This document shows positions 28,373 through 35,062 of a stretch of DNA of 64,000 nucleotides, one piece after another. Position 1 is the stretch's first letter. The number at the start of each line of letters is the position of its first letter. Under the pieces are notes generated by a model. That model had not been told where the DNA came from and did not search any database. It worked only from the letters and a program-made list of their open reading frames with translations. The position numbers and the translations under genes are program-made. Location of the stretch: assembly GCA_945901855.1 (NCBI GenBank), contig CAMDLT010000022.1, positions 1 to 64,000 of the forward strand, written 5' to 3'. The DNA comes from Asaia bogorensis (GTDB lineage: Bacteria; Pseudomonadota; Alphaproteobacteria; CACIAM-22H2).

Positions 28373-28437
28373 GGGAGGCTCCGGTCGGTCGCTTGCGTGA
28401 GACGAAGATATGGGGTGCGTTCGGGCTTTAAAAAAGA

Positions 28438-28477
28438 GCGGGCATCAAGTAAGGGCGGGCATCAAGTAAGGGCGGGC
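28438..28477. repeat. 17-bp tandem duplication at the pucC stop codon
   Basis: The unit gcgggcatcaagtaagg occurs at 28438-28454 and again at 28455-28471, followed by a 6-base partial copy. The duplication spans the last pucC codons and stop, so the terminal residues and stop codon are present twice. Confidence 0.85.
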
Positions 28478-29883
28478 TGGCGACGCAAAAAATCGCCTTC
28501 GCGGCGGCGCAGCAGCGGCAGCATCGCGACAAGCGCAGCCAGCAGCAGCGCGATCTCGATCGCGTAGACGACCGCATAGCCCGTCGCTTTGCCGAACTGC
28601 GCGCCGAACGTCGAGGCCGAAACAAGTTCGTAGACGATGCCGCCGGTCGCGACCGCAACGCCCGCAGCCGAAGCCTGCACGGCACCCCACGCGCCCAGCG
28701 CCAAGCCGGCCTGGCTTTTGGGCGCCAAATTCATCGTCGCGGTCAAGGTACCATGGCCAAACAGGCCAGCCCCGAACCCGATCAGAAACGTGCCGAACGC
28801 AAACAGACCCGGCGCCGCGAGCGGGGCCGACGCGATCAAAATTGCAAAAGCCGGCAGCCCCGCCGCCACGCCATAGCTTGCCATGCGGAACGGATCGGCA
28901 CCGCGCGCCAGCACGCGCGAGGCAAGCCCAAAGCCGAACAGCCCGCCCACGGCAAGCGTCGCGGTCAAGGCCGTGGTGGCGCCGACGGGCATGCCCAGTA
29001 CCTGCCCGCCAAAAGGCTCGAGCAGCACGTCCGACATGCCGAACGCCATCGTGCCGAGCGCGACCGCAACGAGGCGGCGCACCGCGCGTTCGCCTTGCGC
29101 GAACTGGCGCCAGGCGTCGGAAAAACGCGGCCGTGCGGCGGGCGCCGCGTTGGCGGAAAACGCGCGCTTGGCGTGTCGCGGTTCTTGTTTCCACAGCGCC
29201 ACGACATTGAGCAGGATCGTCGCAAGGGCGGCGCCCTGGATCACTTGGACCAGACGCAGCGGGGAGAAATCGACCAGCAGCGCGCCGAAAACCAGCGCGC
29301 TCGCAACCATGCCCGCAAGCAACATCACGTACATGAGGCCGACGACTTTGGGCTGGGATTCGACCGGCGCCAGATCGGTTGCGAGCGCCAACCCCACGGT
29401 TTGGGTCATATGCAGCCCCGCCCCTACCAGCAAGAACGCAAGGCCCGCACCGGCTTGGCCGATCCAGGCCGGCGCATCGGCCGAATCGCCGCCGCCCGCC
29501 AGCACCAGCAATGAGAACGGCATCAGCGCAAGACCGCCGAACTGCACCATCGTGCCGCGCCACATGTAAGGAACCCGCCGCCAGCCCAGTGCCGAGTTGT
29601 GCGTATCGGAGCGAAAGCCGATCAGCGCGCGAAAGGGCGCAAAAATCAGCGGCAGCGAAATCATCGTGCCGACGAGCGCGGCCGAAACGTCGAGCTCGAC
29701 GATCATCACGCGGTTGAGCGTGCCGATCAAAAGCACGATCGCCATGCCGACCGAAACCTGGAACAAAGACAGCCGCAGCAAACGGCCAAGCGGCAGATCG
29801 GGCGTCGCGGCGTCGGCGAACGGCAGAAAGCGCGGGCCCAAACGGACCAGCAGGTGCATCGCCTTCTCGCCGAACTTGGTCAT
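28462..29883 (-). CDS. pucC: PucC/LhaA-family major facilitator (antenna assembly)
   Basis: This 473-residue protein has 12 predicted transmembrane helices and belongs to the bacteriochlorophyll-delivery (BCD/PucC) branch of the major facilitator superfamily. It has the family segment FAPFRALIGFRSDTH after helix 2 and ends in an Arg-rich tail. PucC is required for LH2 assembly, probably handling bacteriochlorophyll or antenna polypeptides in the membrane. The Met at 29883 is preferred over the longer frame, which would translate the 13-bp repeat array. It lies downstream of pucA, past an intrinsic terminator, so it would be expressed by partial readthrough. Confidence 0.92.
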   Translation of the reverse strand: MTKFGEKAMHLLVRLGPRFLPFADAATPDLPLGRLLRLSLFQVSVGMAIVLLIGTLNRVMIVELDVSAALVGTMISLPLIFAPFRALIGFRSDTHNSALGWRRVPYMWRGTMVQFGGLALMPFSLLVLAGGGDSADAPAWIGQAGAGLAFLLVGAGLHMTQTVGLALATDLAPVESQPKVVGLMYVMLLAGMVASALVFGALLVDFSPLRLVQVIQGAALATILLNVVALWKQEPRHAKRAFSANAAPAARPRFSDAWRQFAQGERAVRRLVAVALGTMAFGMSDVLLEPFGGQVLGMPVGATTALTATLAVGGLFGFGLASRVLARGADPFRMASYGVAAGLPAFAILIASAPLAAPGLFAFGTFLIGFGAGLFGHGTLTATMNLAPKSQAGLALGAWGAVQASAAGVAVATGGIVYELVSASTFGAQFGKATGYAVVYAIEIALLLAALVAMLPLLRRREGDFLRRQPALT

Positions 29884-29911
29884 CGCCCGTTTCCGTCGGT
29901 TTTTTGCATTA

Positions 29912-29976
29912 AAAATGGGCTGGCAAAATGGGCTGGCAAAATGGGCCGGCAAAATGGGCCGGCAAAATGGGCCGGG
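29912..29976. repeat. Five 13-bp tandem repeats between pucA and pucC
   Basis: Units read aaaatgggctggc (twice), aaaatgggccggc (twice) and aaaatgggccggg. On the coding (reverse) strand each unit reads as GGCCCATTTT preceded by G/C bases. This is a copy of the right arm and T-tract of the neighbouring puc terminator. The array lies 28 bases upstream of the pucC start. Confidence 0.93.
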
Positions 29977-30002
29977 ACCCGACATGCGGATCCCGGCCCG
30001 TT
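29966..30002 (-). terminator. puc intrinsic terminator between pucA and pucC
   Basis: On the reverse strand, AACGGGCCGGGATCC pairs with GGGTCCCGGCCCATT (13 of 15 positions, rest G-T or mismatch) around a 7-base loop and continues into TT. It stands 19 bases past the pucA stop and would favour antenna mRNA (pucBA) over pucC. Confidence 0.82.
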
Positions 30003-30021
30003 GGAGCGCGCGCGTTGCCCG

Positions 30022-30255
30022 TTACTTGGGCAGATCGACCATCGCGAGCGCTTGCAGTCCGGGTTTGACGCCGCCTGGATCAACCTGTTCCGACACCACG
30101 CGCGGCTTGGCGCTGCCGTTCAGAAACGCCGGGAACCACGTCGTGTTGGTCAAGATGCAGGCATGCACGAACAGCGACGTGCCCATGATGCCCACGGCCC
30201 CCATCGGGATGCCGACGGATGGTTTCACCACTAGCCACATTCTTCCGTAAAACAT
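30022..30255 (-). CDS. pucA: Light-harvesting complex alpha subunit, LH3-like (Phe44-Leu45), with C-terminal extension
   Basis: This 77-residue single-helix antenna polypeptide aligns without gaps to the LH2 alpha numbering: Met1, Trp7, the bacteriochlorophyll-ligand His31, then TTWFP at 38-42. Positions 44-45 are Phe-Leu. In B800-850 (LH2) alpha chains these are usually Tyr-Trp or Tyr-Tyr, and Phe-Leu is the pair known from B800-820 (LH3), where loss of hydrogen bonds blue-shifts absorption. Residues 48-77 form an unusual polar/proline C-terminal extension. GGAGG lies eight bases before the ATG. It follows pucB. Confidence 0.95.
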   Translation of the reverse strand: MFYGRMWLVVKPSVGIPMGAVGIMGTSLFVHACILTNTTWFPAFLNGSAKPRVVSEQVDPGGVKPGLQALAMVDLPK

Positions 30256-30267
30256 GGTGCATGCCTC

Positions 30268-30423
30268 CTATTTCAGCCACGGCGTGAACATGTACGCCAT
30301 CAAGTGCGCCGCCAGCGAGACCAGCGCGAAGATGCGCGTGCCGTCGATGATATGGCCATGGATTTCCTCTGCCTCCGGCAGTGTCAGGCCCGTCGGCCAG
30401 ACTTTGTTGGGATCGTCCGACAT
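30268..30423 (-). CDS. pucB: Light-harvesting complex beta subunit
   Basis: This is a 51-residue antenna polypeptide. The N-terminus (MSDDPNKVWPTGLT) resembles Rhodopseudomonas-type PucB. His22/His24 lie in the IHGHIIDGTRIF segment near the B800 site, and His40 is the B850/B820 ligand, followed by the TPWL motif. A strong AAGGAGG ribosome site precedes the ATG at 30423. It is the first gene of the puc operon (B-A-C order), 12 bases ahead of pucA. Confidence 0.96.
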   Translation of the reverse strand: MSDDPNKVWPTGLTLPEAEEIHGHIIDGTRIFALVSLAAHLMAYMFTPWLK

Positions 30424-30885
30424 GTCGTTCCTCCTTGGGTTCTTGGGACGCAAGAACGTGCTGAACCCGCACGCTGAGCTCGTTGGCGTTGCCGCGTCGG
30501 TAGCTTTGCTCACATTTACTACTTCTGCGCATCGCACTGATCTTTTTTAGGAGAATCAATGGACATTTCAGGCTATCGCGGGCGAGCTTCTACGCCAAGC
30601 CAAAATTCTGCTTTATTTCATTGTTATAAACATATTTTACAGTTTCGTGTCGATTTGTGACACTCGAATGGTGTCCAGATATGTAAACTAAAAGTGACGT
30701 TTGTATTTGTCTATCTTGAATTACCAAAAATACAATGTTTTATTGACTCGACGGTCATGGCGGAAAAGCGCGCCATCGCCGCAAAAAGCGATGCTGCGCT
30801 GTGTGATCTTTGATTGTGGATTCGATCGCGACGTTTGCGGCGGTCGCGTTCCGCTTATTGCGGCCCAGCCAGTGCCGCCGAAGAC
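30424..30885. promoter_or_regulatory. puc upstream region, AT-rich
   Basis: About 460 bases without a convincing gene lie between pucB and the 3' end of the HcnAB-like gene. The part from about 30590 to 30760 is markedly AT-rich for this genome and probably holds the puc promoter, reading leftward. I looked for the PpsR/CrtJ palindrome (TGT-N12-ACA) and found only inexact relatives, for example TGT-N14-ACA at 30622-30641. A 33-codon frame with a GGAG site (30559-30660, forward strand) is probably chance. Confidence 0.45.
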
Positions 30886-32394
30886 TTAAACGCGTTCGAA
30901 AAACGCGTTGGCGGGGCATGGGCGCGCGGGAAAACGCGCGCGCGGCGGCCCAGCCGACACATCGACGCCACCGCCCGCCCCTGCCCCAATGCCCGCCGCG
31001 CAAACGCGGCCCTGGCACAAGCCCATGCCGATGCGCGTCGCCATCTTGATTGCGGCGGGCGCATCCAGATCGAGGGCGACAGCGGCATCCAGATCGGCGC
31101 GCCGCACATGCTCGCAGCGACACACGATCGTCGCCGGATCGGACGAGACCGCCGGCACGCGCATCCAGGCGCCGAAGACGCGCGCTGCGCGCTCGAACAA
31201 TTGGCGGCGGATCTGCGCGCGACGCACCGCGACCTGCAATTCGGGCGAAACCGTGCGGCCCAATCGCGCGACGATCGCCGCCGCCGTTTCGGGCGCGTCG
31301 CACAACGCCGCCTCGACGCCGCGAATGCCGCGCGTTTCGCCGATCGCGTAAAGATTGGCGATGCTCGTCTCGCCGGCACCGTCGACCGCCGCATGCCAGC
31401 CGCCCAAGGCGCGCTCGAACGCGAGTTCAGCCCCCGCAACCTGCACAAGCTCGGTATTGGGCAGCAGGCCATAGCCAAGCCCGACCGTCGACACGTCGAA
31501 ATGCCGTTCACGGCCCGCTTGGTCCAGCCGCGCAACCGTTACCCGTTCGACGCGCCCCGCCCCTGCAATTCGCGTCACGGCGGAGTTGCGCAAGATCGGC
31601 ACGCCTGCGCGCATCAAGCCCGCGACATAGCCAATTGCGCGCGCGGCCAACCCCGGCGCCGCCCACAAAGCGCGCAACACCGCGACCGTTGGCCAGCCCG
31701 CCGCATCGACGACGCCCGCCAAGCGTACACCCGCCAAACGCAGATCGTTGGCCACCAAATACAAAAGCGGACCGGTCCCGGCGAGCAGCACGGGGCCGTC
31801 GGGTACGATCCCCTGCCCTTTGGCCAGGGCCTGCAAACCGCCCAGATTGAATGTGCCCGGCAATTCCCATCCCGGCACGGCAACATTGCGCTCGATCGCC
31901 CCGGTCGCGACCACGATGGCGGCGGCGCGCAGCACATGGCCGCGCCCGGTGCCGTCGAGCGCCCAAACCTCCTTGCCGTCGCGAATATCGAGCACTTCGA
32001 CGCCAGCGCGGTGGTGCAGATGTTTGGCCGACGCAACGCGCGCGCGCAGCCAAGCGCCGCTGCCGCCATCGGCGCCACGCGGCTTGCGCCAGACATTGCC
32101 GCCCGCAGCGCCCTCGGCATCGAGCAGCAAGGTTTCGACCCCTTCGGCCGCAAGGGCGAGGGCGCAGGCCGCACCGGCCGGGCCGGCCCCGATGACGATC
32201 GCGTCGACCGGGGGCGGCGTTTCGAATGCGGCGCCCTTGATGCGGCAGGTACGCGTGCCGTTCTTCTGCGGGTCCACGCACTGGAAGCAATGCCCGATCG
32301 CGCACAATCCCGCCTGCGGGCCTTCCAGCAAGGCGGCGGCGAGCTTTGAACGCGAGGCAATGTCGCGGTCGGCAGGATCGAGGGGACGAAACAA
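30886..32394 (-). CDS. HcnA-HcnB-like fusion: [2Fe-2S] domain plus FAD oxidoreductase
   Basis: This 502-residue protein joins parts that are normally separate subunits of hydrogen cyanide synthase, opine oxidase and D-hydroxyproline dehydrogenase. The N-terminal piece has a [2Fe-2S] ligand pattern (Cys31, Cys36, Cys39, Cys50 in LCAIGHCFQC...RTC) but is shorter than a normal HcnA. An FAD motif follows (IVIGAGPAGAACALALA, about 66-82). The C-terminus has a BFD-like Cys cluster (VCRCEH...MGLCQGRVCAAG). The only canonical start is TTG. It is divergent, with a 68-base gap, from an HcnC-like oxidase, its likely partner. It probably oxidises an amino-acid-like substrate. Confidence 0.8.
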   Translation of the reverse strand: MFRPLDPADRDIASRSKLAAALLEGPQAGLCAIGHCFQCVDPQKNGTRTCRIKGAAFETPPPVDAIVIGAGPAGAACALALAAEGVETLLLDAEGAAGGNVWRKPRGADGGSGAWLRARVASAKHLHHRAGVEVLDIRDGKEVWALDGTGRGHVLRAAAIVVATGAIERNVAVPGWELPGTFNLGGLQALAKGQGIVPDGPVLLAGTGPLLYLVANDLRLAGVRLAGVVDAAGWPTVAVLRALWAAPGLAARAIGYVAGLMRAGVPILRNSAVTRIAGAGRVERVTVARLDQAGRERHFDVSTVGLGYGLLPNTELVQVAGAELAFERALGGWHAAVDGAGETSIANLYAIGETRGIRGVEAALCDAPETAAAIVARLGRTVSPELQVAVRRAQIRRQLFERAARVFGAWMRVPAVSSDPATIVCRCEHVRRADLDAAVALDLDAPAAIKMATRIGMGLCQGRVCAAGIGAGAGGGVDVSAGPPRARFPARPCPANAFFERV

Positions 32395-32462
32395 AGCGTT
32401 TGGCTCGTTTGAAATTGACGCAAAAGCGTGTCACGAAAGTGCTCCGGGAGCAATCGCAGCCT

Positions 32463-33662
32463 ATGCAGCGCATCGACACCGACATCGCGATTTTTGGCGC
32501 CGGCATCATGGGCGCTGCGTGCGCCTATGCGCTGGCCAAGGCCGGGCGGCGCGTCGTGCTGGTCGACCGCGCGTTGCCCAACGCCGGCAGTTCGGGGGCG
32601 TGCGACGGTTACGTGTCGGTTTCGACCAAGACGCCGGGCCCGGCGCTGGCGATGGCGCGAGCCAGCCAATTGCTCTATCCCGCATTGGCGCAGGAATTGG
32701 GTGCCGCGCGCATCGAGTACAAAAAATGCGGCGGGCTGATGCTGGTCGAATCGCCCGACCAAACCGACAAGATGGCCGCGCATACCGCGTTACTGGCGCA
32801 AGCGGGCGTGACGGCGCGTCTGGTCGACCGCAAGCAGATGCTGAAGCTGGAGCCCGAGTTGTCCGGCACGCTTCATGGCGCCGTCGACGTACCCGACGAG
32901 GCGCAAGTCACGCCGTATCTGGCAACGCTTGCCCTGGTCGCGGCCGCCCGCGCGCGCGGCGTCGAAACGCTGTGGCACGCGCAGCCTTGCGATTTCGATA
33001 TTGCGGGCGCCACGGTCCGCCATGCCGTACTCGAGACGCGCGACGGCGGGCGCGCGGTCCTGGCAGCCGAACAATTCGTATTTTGCGCGGGCATCTGGAG
33101 CCAGGCGCTGGGCGCGCGCGTCGGGCTCGAACTGCCGGTCGTGCCCCGTCGCGGCGAATTGCTGGTGACCGCGCGCGGGCGCAGCCTGGCCACGCGCTTT
33201 CTGGTTTCGGCGCGCTATCTGACGGCCAAGCTCGATCCCGACGCCGCCAAAAACTCCGACGATCCGCTGGTGCGCATGGGCTACGGCTTCACGCTCGAAG
33301 CAACGCCCCATGGTCAGCATATCGTGGGCAACACGCGCACCTTCGTGGGCTACGACCGCAGCGTGTCGGCCGACGGCTATCGCGCGATTCTGGCCGAGGG
33401 CGCCAAACGCGTGCCGGGTCTTGCGGGGACGACGATCTTGCGCGCCTTTGCGGGCTTGCGCCCGTTCGTGCCCGACAAGCGCCCGCTGATCGGCCGCTCG
33501 CGCATCCGCACCAACGTTCTGGTCGCGGCCGGGCACGAAGGCGACGGCATCACGCTCGCCCCCCTCACCGCAAATATTGTCGCCGCTTTGGTTGCCGGAG
33601 TATCGAGCCCGTTCCCGCTCGACGGCATGGAGCCCGACCGCTTCGCTGCGACCCAGAGCTAG
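32463..33662 (+). CDS. HcnC/DadA-like FAD-dependent oxidase subunit
   Basis: This 399-residue flavoprotein of the D-amino-acid oxidase (DAO) family has an N-terminal dinucleotide motif IAIFGAGIMGAACAYALAKAG and a C-terminal FAD segment (GLRPFVPDKRPLIG...AAGHEGDGITLAPLT). It resembles the beta subunit of opine or D-hydroxyproline dehydrogenases and HcnC. A GGGAG site lies about 12 bases before the ATG. It is divergent from the HcnAB-like fusion gene, and together they probably form one membrane-linked amine or imino-acid dehydrogenase. The substrate cannot be told from the sequence. Confidence 0.83.
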   Translation: MQRIDTDIAIFGAGIMGAACAYALAKAGRRVVLVDRALPNAGSSGACDGYVSVSTKTPGPALAMARASQLLYPALAQELGAARIEYKKCGGLMLVESPDQTDKMAAHTALLAQAGVTARLVDRKQMLKLEPELSGTLHGAVDVPDEAQVTPYLATLALVAAARARGVETLWHAQPCDFDIAGATVRHAVLETRDGGRAVLAAEQFVFCAGIWSQALGARVGLELPVVPRRGELLVTARGRSLATRFLVSARYLTAKLDPDAAKNSDDPLVRMGYGFTLEATPHGQHIVGNTRTFVGYDRSVSADGYRAILAEGAKRVPGLAGTTILRAFAGLRPFVPDKRPLIGRSRIRTNVLVAAGHEGDGITLAPLTANIVAALVAGVSSPFPLDGMEPDRFAATQS

Positions 33663-33721
33663 CTTGCCCAAATGTCGGCCGCGCGCGACACTGCGGATTA
33701 CGAGAGTTTGGGAGTGCCGCC

Positions 33722-34999
33722 ATGTCCGCCGTCGTCGATCCGGACGAGTTCCACCGTCGCCGCGCAATGGACCAGCTCGAGTGCGACCTTGCGGTGCGCA
33801 AGCACGAGCTGTTCATCAACAACCGCGCGGGCGGCCAGCGCGCCAATTTCAGCTACCGCAACCTTACCGGCCTCAATCTTGCGTGCAAGAATTTGGCGGA
33901 AGCGGATTTCACCGGCGCCATCATGGTCGAAAGCGACTTGAGCGGCAGCAATCTGCAGCGCGCAATGCTGTTCTGCGTCAACCTCACCAAAGCCAAGCTC
34001 GTGCGCGCGAACCTGACGCGCGCCGACATGCGCGGCGCCGTTCTCAAGGGCGCCGATCTCACGGCGGCCGAACTGTTCAACGCCGATCTGCGCGAAGGGG
34101 CGATCTTCACCAAGCGCCTCGCCTCCGACTTGCAGAACGTGAGCGTCGATTCCAACCCGACCGACATGTCGCGCGCGCGCATGGTCAACGCCAACCTTGC
34201 CAACGCCAACATGTCGGGCTCGGTCGCGGCGATGGCCGATTTCACCGACGCGATCTTGAAGGGTGCCAATCTTGCCAAGGCCAACCTCAAAAATGCGACG
34301 TTCGAGGGCGCGGACCTGGAAGGCGCCGATCTGTCGCGCGCCGACCTGCGCGGGGCCGTTTTGCGCAACGCCAATCTCTACGGCGCCACGCTCGTCAATG
34401 CCGACCGCACGGGCTGCGACGAGACCGGCGCACTTACCGACTTGCCGCGCGGCAAACCCATGTCGATGCTGCACGAGTCGCTTCACATCCTGGTGCGCGA
34501 CCACGGCGCTTGGATCGAAAGCGGCGGCACCAAGGGCCGCGCGCTCGACATTTCGGGCTTCGATCTGCGCGATATCGCGTGGCCCGAACATGCGCTTTTG
34601 ACCTCGCTCAAAGCCCAGGATGCGTGCATCGCGCATGGGCGTTTCGACGGCGCTTGGTTGCAGGCAAGCCTGTTCGAAGGGGCGGATCTGCGCGGCGCGC
34701 GCTTTCAAAGCGCCGATCTGCGCGGCGCCAATCTGAAGGGCGCCAATCTGGTGCGCGCGGTTTTCGACGGCTGCAATTTGGGCCCTTTGATCGTCGCGTC
34801 GGGCCGTTCGCTAATTGCGCGGTTCGACAAGGCCGTGCTGCGCCACGCGCGTTTCGAGCGCTGCCAACTGCGCAGCGCGTCGTTCCGCAGCGCCGATCTG
34901 CGCTGGCTCGCGCTGGTGGATTGCGATGCGAGCGACGCCGATTTCGAAGATTCGTTCGGCGCGCCCTTGCCTGCGGGCGCCAAAAAACCGGATGCTTGA
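33722..34999 (+). CDS. Two-domain pentapeptide-repeat protein (paralog 1)
   Basis: This 425-residue protein consists of two pentapeptide-repeat blocks (A[DN]Lxx pattern), each predicted to form a right-handed quadrilateral beta-helix, at about residues 40-240 and 315-415. Between them is a non-repeat linker (about 250-300) containing HGAWIESGG, then LDISGFDLR. The paralog at 38100-39398 has the same order and the same linker motif. No signal peptide or membrane segment is present, so it is probably cytoplasmic. Function unknown; pentapeptide proteins range from DNA mimics to scaffolds. It follows the oxidase gene by about 60 bases. Confidence 0.88.
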   Translation: MSAVVDPDEFHRRRAMDQLECDLAVRKHELFINNRAGGQRANFSYRNLTGLNLACKNLAEADFTGAIMVESDLSGSNLQRAMLFCVNLTKAKLVRANLTRADMRGAVLKGADLTAAELFNADLREGAIFTKRLASDLQNVSVDSNPTDMSRARMVNANLANANMSGSVAAMADFTDAILKGANLAKANLKNATFEGADLEGADLSRADLRGAVLRNANLYGATLVNADRTGCDETGALTDLPRGKPMSMLHESLHILVRDHGAWIESGGTKGRALDISGFDLRDIAWPEHALLTSLKAQDACIAHGRFDGAWLQASLFEGADLRGARFQSADLRGANLKGANLVRAVFDGCNLGPLIVASGRSLIARFDKAVLRHARFERCQLRSASFRSADLRWLALVDCDASDADFEDSFGAPLPAGAKKPDA

Positions 35000-35062
35000 A
35001 ATCTCGGCCGATCTCGGCGGCAAAAAATCACCGGGCGATCGGGCAGCTTCCACCGCCCCGGA

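Noticed and set aside
30559-30660. 33-codon forward frame with GGAG upstream in the puc promoter region
   Set aside because: Composition looks random, it lies in the AT-rich regulatory stretch, and no family matches.
30590-30760. PpsR/CrtJ binding site upstream of pucB
   Set aside because: No exact TGT-N12-ACA palindrome was found by eye; only spacings of 9 or 14 or single mismatches.
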